Assembly (NCBI GenBank): GCA_007118565.1
Contig: SKRI01000064.1
Coordinates: 1 to 45,952, forward strand
Length of the DNA stretch: 45,952 bases
Origin: Gemmatimonadota bacterium
Lineage (GTDB): Bacteria > Gemmatimonadota > Gemmatimonadetes > Longimicrobiales > Longimicrobiaceae
Reading direction: 5' to 3'
Positions 8,409 to 17,048 of this stretch are shown one piece after another. Positions within the stretch are counted from its first letter, which is position 1. Every line of letters begins with the position of its first letter. The notes beneath the pieces are model-generated. The model saw nothing but the letters and a program-made list of their open reading frames with translations. It made no database searches and was not told where the DNA came from. Both the position numbers and the translations under genes were made by a program.

Positions 8409-9866
8409 ATGACCCCCGTTCGACCGATGATCTTCCTTCCTTTCCTCCTGGCGCTCTCTATCCTTCTCCCCGCCCCGGCCCTGGCCGAGACGGGGGTGGC
8501 ACCGGACGATCCGCACGAGGCCCTCTCCCGGCAGGTCGATGCCCTCTTCCAGCGGTGGCACCGCCCCGACTCTCCCGGCGCGGCCGTGCTGGTGATGCGG
8601 GGCGGCGAGGTGGTTCACGCGAAAGGGTACGGCATGGCCAGCCTGGAGCACGGCGTGCCGATCCGACCCGGCACGGTCTTCGACATTGCCTCCATCTCCA
8701 AGCAGTTCGCGGGCATGGCCATCGCCATGCTGGTGGAGGAGGGCGTGCTCTCCCTGGACGACGATGTGCGCGAATACATCCCGGAGCTGCCCGACTTCGG
8801 GGAGACGATCCGCATCCGCCACCTCGTCCACCACACCAGCGGCCTGCGTGACTGGCCGGGAACGCTCGGCATGGCGGGGTGGGACTGGATGGACGTCATC
8901 TCCTTCGAGCAGATCCTGGAGATGGCCTTCCACCAGCGGGAGCTGAACTTCCGCCCCGGCGAGGAATACGCCTACTCGAACACCGGCTACAACCTGCTGG
9001 CCGAGGTGGTGGCGCGCGTCACCGGGCAATCGTTCCGGGCGTGGACCGAGGAGCACATCTTCGCGCCGCTCGGCATGCACCGCACGCACTTCCACGACGA
9101 CCACACCGAGGTGGTCCCGGACCGGGCGGAGTCGTACCGCCCCGGCGAGAACGGCGACTTCCGGCGGGTGACGTCGAATCTGACCGCCATCGGCTCGAGC
9201 TCCCTCTTCACCACGGTGGAGGACCTGGCGCGCTGGCTCGGGCACCTGGACGATCCCGGCGTCGGCGGCCGCGCGGTGGTGGAGCGGATGCACGAGCGGG
9301 GCGTGCTGAACGGGGGAGATACCATCACCTACGCATACGGGCTCTTCGTCGACGAGCACCGGGGCGCCACCACGGTCGGCCACGGCGGGTCGTGGGCAGG
9401 TTACCGCACCAACCTGCTGCGCTTCCCGGAGCACGAGCTGTCCGTGGTGATCCTGGCCAACGTGAGCGATCTGGGGCCGGGGCCGCTCGGCTATCGCATC
9501 GCCGAGCTGTACTTGGACGGTGTGCTGGACCCGGTCGCGGAGGATGACGCGGAGAGTGCAGGCGCCCAGGCCCTCGGGACCGAAGCGCCCGAGCACCGGC
9601 TGACGCTGGAGAAGCTCAGGGAGTACGAGGGTGAGTACCGCAGCGACGAGATCCTCACCTCGCACCGCCTGCGGGTGGAGGACGGCGTATTGGTGGCCGA
9701 GCACTTCCGCACCGGCCGCCGCACCCTCCGGCCGGTGGAGGAGGACGTCTTCCAGGCCCCGGGATTCGGGCGGATCGAGTTCCTGCGGGACGGGAACGGA
9801 GAGGTCACCGCCTTCACCGCCAACTCTGTGCGCATCCGCGGGCTTCGCTTCGACCGGGTGCCGTAG
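8409..9866 (+). CDS. Secreted serine hydrolase, beta-lactamase/AmpC-like family
   Basis: 485 residues with an Sec signal peptide (hydrophobic core to ~25, cleavage after ALA-E). The serine beta-lactamase-like fold shows SISK (Ser95-Lys98), YSN (Tyr189-Asn191) and GHGG in the third motif, so the catalytic set is complete. A C-terminal domain of ~110 residues (from about 370) is beta-rich and resembles the lipocalin-like tails of many such hydrolases. Family members are D-Ala-D-Ala peptidases, esterases or, as in Bacillus AmiE, muramoyl-alanine amidases. The ATG at 8409 is preferred over an ATG at 8382 because AGGA precedes it by 8 nt and the signal peptide then begins cleanly. It is a clear paralogue of the 11389-13098 gene; NamZ lies between them. 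Confidence 0.85.
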   Translation: MTPVRPMIFLPFLLALSILLPAPALAETGVAPDDPHEALSRQVDALFQRWHRPDSPGAAVLVMRGGEVVHAKGYGMASLEHGVPIRPGTVFDIASISKQFAGMAIAMLVEEGVLSLDDDVREYIPELPDFGETIRIRHLVHHTSGLRDWPGTLGMAGWDWMDVISFEQILEMAFHQRELNFRPGEEYAYSNTGYNLLAEVVARVTGQSFRAWTEEHIFAPLGMHRTHFHDDHTEVVPDRAESYRPGENGDFRRVTSNLTAIGSSSLFTTVEDLARWLGHLDDPGVGGRAVVERMHERGVLNGGDTITYAYGLFVDEHRGATTVGHGGSWAGYRTNLLRFPEHELSVVILANVSDLGPGPLGYRIAELYLDGVLDPVAEDDAESAGAQALGTEAPEHRLTLEKLREYEGEYRSDEILTSHRLRVEDGVLVAEHFRTGRRTLRPVEEDVFQAPGFGRIEFLRDGNGEVTAFTANSVRIRGLRFDRVP

Positions 9867-10124
9867 CAGATCGCTGAACGAGTCGATTTCAGGATCCTTC
9901 GGAGGCGGAAACGCCGTCCGCGGGAGTGCAGGGTCGCTTCGCTCCGCCATCTCCCGCTCCGGCGTCCCAGCCTCCCTCGACGAGCGTGAGCAATCGAATT
10001 CGTCAGCGACCCGTCAGGGGAGCCGGCATGCATCGTGAGGTTCCGGGGAGACGATCTCGCTGAGCGAACGGAGGCCCTGCGGTCCGGTCGCGCGCGGCCC
10101 ATCTCCCATAATCAAAGCGCCCTC
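9867..10124. other. 258-bp intergenic region with a GAAA-loop hairpin
   Basis: Between the serine hydrolase and namZ genes, both on plus. A hairpin CGGAGGCG-GAAA-CGCC(G)TCCG occupies 9900-9920 with one bulged base; no U-tract follows, so it is not a typical intrinsic terminator. The namZ frame is open back to 10035 but reads as random sequence. CATAAT at 10109-10114 resembles a -10 box but has no -35 partner. Confidence 0.35.
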
Positions 10125-11333
10125 ATGATCCGACTCGGCATCGACTCCCTGCTGGCATCCCCTTCCCTCCTGAAGGAGCTCGGCGGCAAGCGCGTGGCGC
10201 TCCTCGGCCACCCGGTCTCGCTGACCGCGGATTTCACGCACAGCCTCGACGCGCTCGCGCGGGTCGAGGAGGTCAGGCTCACCGCGGCCTTTGGACCGCA
10301 GCACGGGATGCGCGGCGAGCTCCAGGACAACATGGAGGAGACGCCGGACGAGGTCGATCCCGTCCACGGGATCCCGGTCTTCTCCCTCTACGGGGAGGTT
10401 CGGAGGCCGACGCCGGAGATGATGGACACCTTCGACGTCCTCCTCGTGGACCTGCAGGACGTCGGCACCCGGATCTACACCTTCCTCACCACCCTGCTCT
10501 ACGTCCTGGAGGAGGGAGCGCGGCACGGGAAATCGGTCTGGGTGCTCGACCGCCCCAATCCAGCGGGGCGGCCTGTCGAGGGATCGACGCTGCGGCCCGG
10601 CTGGGTGAGCTTCGTCGGGGCGGCCGAGGGCCTCCCCATGCGGCACGGGCTGACGCTGGGCGAGGCGGCGCTCTGGTTCCGAAGTACACTGGACATCGAC
10701 GTCGACCTCAGGGTCGTGGAGATGGAGGGGTACGAGCCGGACCGGGGTCCCGGGTACGGGTGGCCGGTCGGCGAGATCTCCTGGGTCAACCCCTCCCCCA
10801 ACGCCGCCACTTACGGCATGGCCCGCTGCTTTCCTGGCACCGTCCTGATCGAGGGGACGAATCTCTCGGAAGGGCGCGGGACCACGCGGCCCCTGGAGAC
10901 GGTGGGGGGTCCGGCTCTGGACATGCCGCGGATCCTGGCGACGATGGAGGAGATGGCGCCGCACTGGATTCAGGGGTGCCGGATCCGCCCCTGCCACTTC
11001 CAGCCGACCTTCCACAAGCACGCGGGGCAGATAATCCCCGGCTTCCAGATCCATGTCGACGACCGCGCCTACGATCACGAGCGGTTCCGCCCCTACCGGC
11101 TGGTGGCGCTCTGGCTGAAGGCCATCCGCACGCACCACCCGGAGTACGAGATCTGGCGCGACTTCCACTACGAATACGAGAAGGACCGCCTGGCCTTCGA
11201 CCTGATCAACGGCGGACCGCAGCTCAGGGAGTGGGTCGACGACCCTTCCGCACAGCCCGGTGATCTGGACGAGATCTGCGAGCCGGACGAAGAGGCGTGG
11301 CGCGAGGAGCGGCGGGAGCACCTCCTCTACTGA
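10125..11333 (+). CDS. namZ: DUF1343 protein, NamZ-type exo-beta-N-acetylmuramidase
   Basis: 402 residues, the usual length for the family. Recognisable family signatures are GKRVALLGHPVSLTADFTHSLD, FGPQHGMRGELQDNMEE, IPVFSLYGEVRRPTPEMM, DVLLVDLQDVGTRIYTF, VLDRPNPAGRPVEG and IEGTNLSEGRGTTRPLE. Characterised NamZ (Bacillus YbbC, family GH171) removes terminal MurNAc from peptidoglycan fragments during cell-wall turnover. No signal peptide is visible, although some homologues are secreted. The ATG at 10125 (MIRLGIDSLL) fits the family; upstream codons back to 10035 do not. It is flanked on both sides by beta-lactamase-fold hydrolases, as in Bacillus where namZ neighbours the amidase amiE of the same fold. 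No clear Shine-Dalgarno is seen. Confidence 0.85.
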   Translation: MIRLGIDSLLASPSLLKELGGKRVALLGHPVSLTADFTHSLDALARVEEVRLTAAFGPQHGMRGELQDNMEETPDEVDPVHGIPVFSLYGEVRRPTPEMMDTFDVLLVDLQDVGTRIYTFLTTLLYVLEEGARHGKSVWVLDRPNPAGRPVEGSTLRPGWVSFVGAAEGLPMRHGLTLGEAALWFRSTLDIDVDLRVVEMEGYEPDRGPGYGWPVGEISWVNPSPNAATYGMARCFPGTVLIEGTNLSEGRGTTRPLETVGGPALDMPRILATMEEMAPHWIQGCRIRPCHFQPTFHKHAGQIIPGFQIHVDDRAYDHERFRPYRLVALWLKAIRTHHPEYEIWRDFHYEYEKDRLAFDLINGGPQLREWVDDPSAQPGDLDEICEPDEEAWREERREHLLY

Positions 11334-11352
11334 GGGGAGGCCGTTTTCCCTC

Positions 11353-11389
11353 GCCGCCGGAGCGGGAGAGTCTCCCCGCGCCCGGCGGC
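11353..11389. terminator. Hairpin between convergent namZ and serine hydrolase genes
   Basis: Arms GCCGCCGG (11353-11360) and CCGGCGGC (11382-11389) pair perfectly, with an inner GCGGGAGA/TCTCCCCGC extension containing one bulge. The hairpin reaches the stop codon of the minus-strand gene. No U-tract follows on either strand, so it would act as a Rho-assisted or bidirectional end at best. Confidence 0.35.
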
Positions 11390-13098
11390 TAGTCCAGCTT
11401 CTCGATCCAGAGGTTCCGGACGCGACCGCTGGAGACGCGCATCCCGGTGACCGCGCCGCGCTCATCGCGCTCGAAGGCGACGTTGCCGAAGAACCACTGG
11501 TCGCTCCCGAAGGCGTCCGGCTCCTCGGGAGTGAGGACGACGTCCCCGTGGCGCCGGTGCCGGGCGATGAGCCGATCGCCCTCCACTACCACGGTGTAGA
11601 CGGTCTCCAGCTCCGGGCTGTAATAGCGCCCGACATACGCCTCCAGCTCGGCGGGACCCGGCGCATGGGGACGCATGCGCCGCATCTCCGAGCGCGCTCC
11701 GTTCTGCAGGAGCACCGCCCGGTCGGCCCTGTCTCCACCCTCACGGTGGAAGGCGATCTCGGCTCCCGTATCGCCCACCCGGAAGGTCGAGTCGGAGAGG
11801 GAGAGCAACTCCACGCGCCCCGTCTGCGCGGCGCGGACGAAGAGGCGGGCTCCCTGGCGCTCGACGCTCATCCTGGTGCCGGCCTCCTCCAGCCGCCAAT
11901 CTCCCGTGTAGGCGGCCAGCACAGCGGGATCCACCGCCTGACCGGCGGCGCTCGCCGGCGCGCGCTCCGCCTCGGCCGGCTCCATCTCCCCGGCGAAGAA
12001 GATCTCCGCGACTTCCCGGGCGGTCCCGCCCGGATTGAAGGATGCGAGGTTGCTCAGCACCACCACCCCGGCATCCAGCTCCGGGTAGTAGAGGACGAAG
12101 CTCCGGTAGCCAGCATCCGCCCCGCCGTGCTGGAGCATCTCCAGCCCGCGGTGGGTCTCCAGCGTCACGCCGAGCGCGTAGGGGATCGTATCTCCCCCTT
12201 CCAGGATGCCGCGCGTCCGCATCATCCGGCCGACCTCCGCACCCCCCACGCGGGTGTGGCCGTAGTTGCGCAGCCAGAGCGCCAGGTCCTCCGTGGTGGT
12301 GAAGAGGCTCGTCGCCCCCGAGTTGGCGTAGCTCAGCACCGCCTTCCTGAACCCGTCGTCGACGCTCCTCCGATACGAGTAGGCGCGGCCCGGCACGAGC
12401 CGCTCGTGGTCGTCGTAGACCTGCGTGTCCTCCATTCCGAGTGGCGCGAGGACGTTGTCGTGCAGCCATTCGCCGAACGGCTGCCCGGTGGCCCGCTTCA
12501 CCACCTCCGCGGCAAGCATGTAGCCGCTGTTGCTGTACAGGTGCTCGGCGCCGGTGGGGAAGTTTAGCTCGCGCTGCTGGCGCACCAGCCGAAAGAGGTC
12601 TTCCTGCCGGATCACGTCGTCCATCCGCCCGCCGGCCAGCACCCAGAGGTTCCACTGGTCACGCAGCCCGCTCGTGTGGTGCAGGAGGTGGCGCAGCGTG
12701 AGCGGCTCTCCGAAATCGGGAAGCTCCGGGATGTGCCGGCGCACATCGTCGTCCAGCGAGAGCCGGCCCTCCGCCGCGAGCTTCGCGATCGCGAAGGCGG
12801 TGAACTGCTTGGAGACGGAGGCAACGTGGAAGATGGTGCGCGGGGTGATCGGCGCGTCGAACTCGAGATCGGCCATGCCGTAGCCTCGGGAGAGGAGCGT
12901 CTCCTCCCCCCGGAAGACGAGCACGGATGCGCCCGGCGAGTCGGTCCGGTCGTACTCCGCCATGAGGGCGTCCACCCGCTCCGCAAGCCCGTCCGAGGGG
13001 ACAGGTGGTGCGTGCGCCGGCCCGTGCGCGGCGGAGGCGCAGCCCGTGAGCAGCAGGGCCAGGGCGAGGAGGGGGAATCCGATTCGAAACGAGCGCAT
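11389..13098 (-). CDS. Serine hydrolase lipoprotein, beta-lactamase/AmpC-like family
   Basis: 569 residues. A type II signal peptide ends in LLTGC (Cys20), so the protein is a membrane-anchored periplasmic or surface lipoprotein. The beta-lactamase-like domain (about 35-390) has SVSK (Ser94-Lys97), LYSNSGY and LQHGG, the full catalytic triad of motifs. Two C-terminal beta-rich segments follow, separated by an alanine-rich linker, each resembling the tail of the paralogue at 8409-9866. Long aligned blocks with that paralogue (for example SLDDDVR and HIPELPDFGE/YIPELPDFGE) show common descent. The start at 13098 gives a normal lipoprotein signal; the open frame runs 15 residues further. It converges on namZ. 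Substrate unknown: peptidase, esterase or amidase on cell-wall peptides are the main options. Confidence 0.85.
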   Translation of the reverse strand: MRSFRIGFPLLALALLLTGCASAAHGPAHAPPVPSDGLAERVDALMAEYDRTDSPGASVLVFRGEETLLSRGYGMADLEFDAPITPRTIFHVASVSKQFTAFAIAKLAAEGRLSLDDDVRRHIPELPDFGEPLTLRHLLHHTSGLRDQWNLWVLAGGRMDDVIRQEDLFRLVRQQRELNFPTGAEHLYSNSGYMLAAEVVKRATGQPFGEWLHDNVLAPLGMEDTQVYDDHERLVPGRAYSYRRSVDDGFRKAVLSYANSGATSLFTTTEDLALWLRNYGHTRVGGAEVGRMMRTRGILEGGDTIPYALGVTLETHRGLEMLQHGGADAGYRSFVLYYPELDAGVVVLSNLASFNPGGTAREVAEIFFAGEMEPAEAERAPASAAGQAVDPAVLAAYTGDWRLEEAGTRMSVERQGARLFVRAAQTGRVELLSLSDSTFRVGDTGAEIAFHREGGDRADRAVLLQNGARSEMRRMRPHAPGPAELEAYVGRYYSPELETVYTVVVEGDRLIARHRRHGDVVLTPEEPDAFGSDQWFFGNVAFERDERGAVTGMRVSSGRVRNLWIEKLD

Positions 13099-13215
13099 CT
13101 TCAAGGTAGAGTAAATGGCGACGGGGTGATCCAGCTCCCGCACTACACCGGAGTCGGGGAGGAGATTCTCTGGGGGCGCGGAAGATAAAGACGCCGAGCG
13201 CCGCTCCGAGCTCGA

Positions 13216-13899
13216 TCAGGACGGGGAAAAAAGCCCGTCCACGATCTCGTCGATTCCGGCGATGGCGGTCACCAGCTCGGAGTGGGACTCCGCATCGGCC
13301 AGCTGCGCCGCCACCTCGAGGAGACCGCCCCGGATCTCGTCCCGGGTGGGCGACTTCCCAGGCCTCCGCGCCCTCGTCGCCTTCTCGGCCCACTGCGGGT
13401 TCTGCTTTCTCCTGATCTGCAGCGGAAAGCGCGCGTAGAACTGGCGAAGGGTGAGGTCGGCGATGGCGGGATCGACCTCGGCCGCCTCCTGCTGCAGCTC
13501 CTGATTGGCCATCTGCGGGTGGCGCTCCATCAGTGATTCGACGAGGTACATCACCCGCTCCTTCAGATCCCGGGAGTCGGGCTGCAGAATCTCGGGGAGC
13601 GGCTCCGCCGACGCAGATCGAGCTCCCGCCCGCGTCGGCGCCTGATCCTTTTGCTTCCGGAGGAAGACGGGGTTGACGACCCGCCTGCGCCGGCGCATCT
13701 CCTTCCTTCCTCCCAAGGCATCGCCACGGGAAATCGCGTCCTCGTAAATCTCCAGGAAACGCTCCATGGAAAGCTGGCGGATCTCCCGGTCCAGCGCTTC
13801 CGCCTTCTGCTTCAAAGCTTCGCGAGAGATTCCCGGATCCCTCGCCACCTCGGACCGAACCACGATGAAGACATCGGGGTTGATCGTGACTTCGTGCAT
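13216..13899 (-). CDS. Uncharacterised protein with a duplicated helical motif
   Basis: 227 residues, charged, no signal peptide or membrane segment, so probably cytoplasmic. I do not recognise the family. A ~33-residue motif occurs twice: RDPGISREALKQKAEALD followed by REIRQLSMERF (about 16-48), and RHPQMANQELQQEAAEVD followed by PAIADLTLRQF (about 124-156). Shared features are R.P, a Leu/Ala-rich helix, a conserved Asp, then I..L[ST]..[RQ]F, which looks like two copies of a small helical (HTH-like) module. A basic patch RKEMRRRRR (~61-69) lies between them, so nucleic-acid binding is possible. The ATG at 13899 has GGAG six nt upstream and is preferred over the upstream ATG at 13944. Confidence 0.65.
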   Translation of the reverse strand: MHEVTINPDVFIVVRSEVARDPGISREALKQKAEALDREIRQLSMERFLEIYEDAISRGDALGGRKEMRRRRRVVNPVFLRKQKDQAPTRAGARSASAEPLPEILQPDSRDLKERVMYLVESLMERHPQMANQELQQEAAEVDPAIADLTLRQFYARFPLQIRRKQNPQWAEKATRARRPGKSPTRDEIRGGLLEVAAQLADAESHSELVTAIAGIDEIVDGLFSPS

Positions 13900-14133
13900 C
13901 GCCTGCTCCACATGTGAGGGCCCTGAATCTATACTGCTCCGCACCTTGCTCGTCCGCTAGCTTAATATGATGCCGGGCTAAGCGCGATAGGTGACGTCGC
14001 TTTGCGGCAGTTGTGAGGAGAGCCGCACCCAGCTCGACCGGTCCTTTGCCCCCTGCGGCTCGCGCACGAACGTTGCTTGCGGGTGACGCCGACATCGAAC
14101 GGAATCCGAGACCAGCGGTTCGCATATGGCGAT

Positions 14134-15594
14134 ATGGTGAGTGGGCGCTCCTCCGGCCGGCCCCGGGGCGGATACGACGCCGTAGTGGTGGGCGCCGGGC
14201 CGAACGGCCTATCGGCCGCCATCGTGCTGGCGCGCGCCGGTCGCCGCGTGCTCGTACGCGAGGCGGCCGAGGTGCCGGGCGGAGGGATGCGGACCGAGGA
14301 GCTCACCCTTCCCGGGTATCTCCACGACGTCTGCTCCATCGTCCACCCGCTGGCCGTCTCGTCTCCCTTCTTCCGGACGCTCCCGCTGGAGGAGCACGGG
14401 CTGGAGTGGGTGCACTCCCCCGCATGTCTCGCCCATCCATTCGACGACGGATCGGTGGCGATGCTCGAGCGCTCCCTCGAAGCGACCGGCGCCACGCTCG
14501 GCCGCGACGCCAAGGCCTGGGCAAAGGTCGTGGGCCGCTGGGTTCCGCGCTGGGAGGAGCTCGCCGAGGACGTGCTCGGTCCCCTCGAGTTCCCGGACCA
14601 CCCCTTCCTCCTGGCGCGGTTCGGCATGCGCGGCGTGCAATCGGCGGAGCGGTTTGCCCGGCGGGGATTTCGGGGACAGCATGCGCGCGCCCTCTTCGCC
14701 GGCAACGCCGGTCATTCGATGGTCCCGCTCGACCGCTCGCCGACCGCCGCCTTCGGGCTGACGCTCGCGGCCGCGGGACATGCGGTGGGGTGGCCCATCG
14801 CCCGGGGCGGGTCCCGGAGCATTACCAATGCGCTCGTCTCCTACCTCCACTCGCTGGGCGGGGAGATCGAGACGGGCGCTCCGGTCGAGAGCATCGAAGA
14901 GCTGTCGGGAGTGCCCATAGTCCTGCTCGACCTTACACCACGCCAGGTGCTGAAGGTGGCCGGCCACCGGCTGGGGCGGCGGTACCGCCGTTCACTCGAA
15001 CGGTTCAAGTACGGTGCCGGGTCGTTCAAGATGGACTGGGCGTTGTCAGAGCCGATCCCCTGGCGCAGCCCCGAGTGCGCCCGCGCAGCGACCGTGCACC
15101 TGGGCGGCACCATGGAGGAGATCGCCGCCTCGGAGGCCGCTCCGCTATCCGGACAGCTTCCGGAGAAGCCCTTCGTCCTCCTGGTGCAGCCGACGCTCTT
15201 CGACCCGTCCCGGGCACCGGAGGGGAAGCACAGCGCCTGGGCCTATTGTCATGTGCCCTTCGGCTGCGACATCGACATGACGGAGGCGATCGAGAACCAG
15301 ATCGAGCGTTACGCGCCTGGCTTCCGCGACATCGTCGAGGCGCGCAGCACGATGCCGCCGTCCGCGCTGGAAAATCACAACCCGAACCTGGTCGGCGGTG
15401 ACATCAGCGCCGGGGCGATGACGCTGCGGCAGGTCTTCTTCCGCCCCGCCGTTCGCCGCGTTCCCTACTCCACTCCCGTCGACGGCCTCTTCCTCTGCTC
15501 CGCCTCCACGCCGCCGGGCGGAGCGGTGCACGGGATGTGCGGCTACTATGCCGCGCGAGCCGCGCTCGGCGGGGAGCTGAGCGCCCCCGACTGA
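14134..15594 (+). CDS. Phytoene desaturase/PYROXD2-like FAD-dependent oxidoreductase
   Basis: 486 residues. The N-terminus has a Rossmann FAD-binding motif YDAVVVGAGPNGLSAAIVLA followed by a VREAAEVPGGGMRTEE segment, and the C-terminus has the second nucleotide-contact region GLFLCSASTPPGGAVHGMCGYYAA. This layout matches the CrtI/PYROXD2 amine-oxidase superfamily. No carotenoid genes are nearby, so carotenoid desaturation is not indicated; PYROXD2-like oxidoreductases of unknown substrate fit better. The ATG at 14134 puts the Rossmann motif about 13 residues in, as is usual; an ATG at 14077 in frame would add 19 residues. The spacing to the next gene is 43 bp, so the two are probably cotranscribed. 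Confidence 0.8.
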   Translation: MVSGRSSGRPRGGYDAVVVGAGPNGLSAAIVLARAGRRVLVREAAEVPGGGMRTEELTLPGYLHDVCSIVHPLAVSSPFFRTLPLEEHGLEWVHSPACLAHPFDDGSVAMLERSLEATGATLGRDAKAWAKVVGRWVPRWEELAEDVLGPLEFPDHPFLLARFGMRGVQSAERFARRGFRGQHARALFAGNAGHSMVPLDRSPTAAFGLTLAAAGHAVGWPIARGGSRSITNALVSYLHSLGGEIETGAPVESIEELSGVPIVLLDLTPRQVLKVAGHRLGRRYRRSLERFKYGAGSFKMDWALSEPIPWRSPECARAATVHLGGTMEEIAASEAAPLSGQLPEKPFVLLVQPTLFDPSRAPEGKHSAWAYCHVPFGCDIDMTEAIENQIERYAPGFRDIVEARSTMPPSALENHNPNLVGGDISAGAMTLRQVFFRPAVRRVPYSTPVDGLFLCSASTPPGGAVHGMCGYYAARAALGGELSAPD

Positions 15595-15637
15595 AGCTCC
15601 AGCTCACGCGTGCGCTTCGGAACTTCAGGGAGATGGA

Positions 15638-16846
15638 ATGACGGCGAAGGAAACGAGCGACCGGCCTGGGACCGGGCGGAGCGAAAGGGGTGGCGACTGG
15701 CTTCTCTACGGAGCCTACGGCTATACCGGCCGTCTGCTCGCGGCCGAGGCGATACGGCGGGGACACCGCCCGATCCTCGCGGGGCGCGATGTGGAGAAGC
15801 TCCACGCGCTCCGCGACTCGCTCCGGGAGGAGCCCGGGTTCTCGAGCGAGGCGGGGTCAGTGCCTTCCGGCGCGCTCCCCCTGCGGGTCTTTCCCCTCGA
15901 CGATTCGCAGGCGCTCCGGGACGGGCTGGTCGGCGTCTCGGCGGTTCTCAACGCAGCGGGACCCTTCGTCGAGACCGGGGCACCCATGATGGAGGGCTGC
16001 CTCGCCGCGGGGGCGCACTACCTCGACATCGGCGGTGAGGTCCCCTCCCTCGAACGGGCCTTTGCCCTGGACGCCGAGGCGCGCGAGCGCGGCGTGATCT
16101 TCATGCCGGCGGTCGGCATGGATGTGATCCCCACCGACGCGGCCGCCGCACTACTTGCGGCGGCCCTTCCCTCCGCCCGCAGCCTCGAGCTCGCGATCCA
16201 CTCCCCCGGCCGGCCGAGCGCCGGCACCCTCCAGTCCATCGTGGAGGGGGTGCCGGGGGGAATCCTGGTACGTCGGGGCGGTCGTCTGGTGAGCGCGAGC
16301 CCCGGCCGCCGGGGATTCCGCCGCACGATCGATTTCGGCCCCGAGACCGGGACCGGTCCGATGGCGGGACGGCTCGGGGGACGACGCCCCGTGGGTCCGT
16401 ACACCTGGGGCGATCTGGCGACGGCCTGGCGCACCACCGGGATCGGCGACATCACCTGCTACCAGACCGCACCGCGGCATCAGCTCCGCCTCCTCCCGGC
16501 AGCTCTCCCGCTCCTCCAGATCCTCTTCCGGAGGGGCCGCGTCCGCCGCTTCCTCCGCTCGCGCATCGCGCGGGGATCCGCCGGGCCGTCGGCCCGGGAG
16601 CGGCGTGAGGGTCGGGTTCGGGTCTGGGGACGGGTGGAGGATGGCGACGGTGCCTCGGCCGAGGTGGTGCTCGAGATCCCGGAGGGCTACCGCTTCACTG
16701 CACTCGCCGGGATCCGCGCGCTCGAATCCGTACTGGAGCTCACCGGGGAGGTGGCAGGCACCCTCACCCCCGCGGGCGCCCTCGGAGTGGAATGGGTCCT
16801 CGGGCTTCCGGAGGTGGAGGTGGTGCGAGAGCCCGACCTCCGCTGA
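15638..16846 (+). CDS. Saccharopine dehydrogenase-like NAD(P)-binding reductase
   Basis: 402 residues. A Rossmann start LLYGAYGYTGRLLAAEAIRRG (residues ~24-44), then AGRDVEKL, LNAAGPFVETGAPMMEGCLAAGAHYLDIGGE and FMPAVGMDVIPTD are typical of the saccharopine-dehydrogenase-like family that includes the mycobacterial trans-acting enoyl reductases. It probably reduces an unsaturated lipid or polyketide-type substrate with NAD(P)H, although members are functionally diverse. An AGGGAG ribosome site precedes the ATG by about 5 nt. It lies just downstream of the FAD oxidoreductase and upstream of an SDR gene; the three together suggest modification of a lipid-like compound (inference). Confidence 0.8.
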   Translation: MTAKETSDRPGTGRSERGGDWLLYGAYGYTGRLLAAEAIRRGHRPILAGRDVEKLHALRDSLREEPGFSSEAGSVPSGALPLRVFPLDDSQALRDGLVGVSAVLNAAGPFVETGAPMMEGCLAAGAHYLDIGGEVPSLERAFALDAEARERGVIFMPAVGMDVIPTDAAAALLAAALPSARSLELAIHSPGRPSAGTLQSIVEGVPGGILVRRGGRLVSASPGRRGFRRTIDFGPETGTGPMAGRLGGRRPVGPYTWGDLATAWRTTGIGDITCYQTAPRHQLRLLPAALPLLQILFRRGRVRRFLRSRIARGSAGPSARERREGRVRVWGRVEDGDGASAEVVLEIPEGYRFTALAGIRALESVLELTGEVAGTLTPAGALGVEWVLGLPEVEVVREPDLR

Positions 16847-17048
16847 GCGCGAGATCTCAGCCCGAGGACTCGCCGCCCAATGGCGATGGTGCATCGCCCG
16901 GCGTGACGCCGTCCGTCATTCCCGACACCCCGAACCGGGTCTTCCCCCACCTCCGGAGCAGCTCCCGCTAGGTAGATTGAATGAGTGGTATGAGCGCGCC
17001 GCCACCGGCGTGCGGACGTTGAACGAAAATCTTCACACAGGAGAAATC

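Noticed and set aside
8169-9950. 593-codon minus-strand open frame opposite ctaA end and the serine hydrolase
   Set aside because: GC-rich third positions keep the opposite strand open; no domain, signal or ribosome site, and the plus strand has clear enzyme motifs.
16605-17048. Upstream extension of the SDR gene
   Set aside because: It overlaps the reductase gene in another frame, and the SDR start is fixed by AGGAG and its cofactor motif at residue 9.
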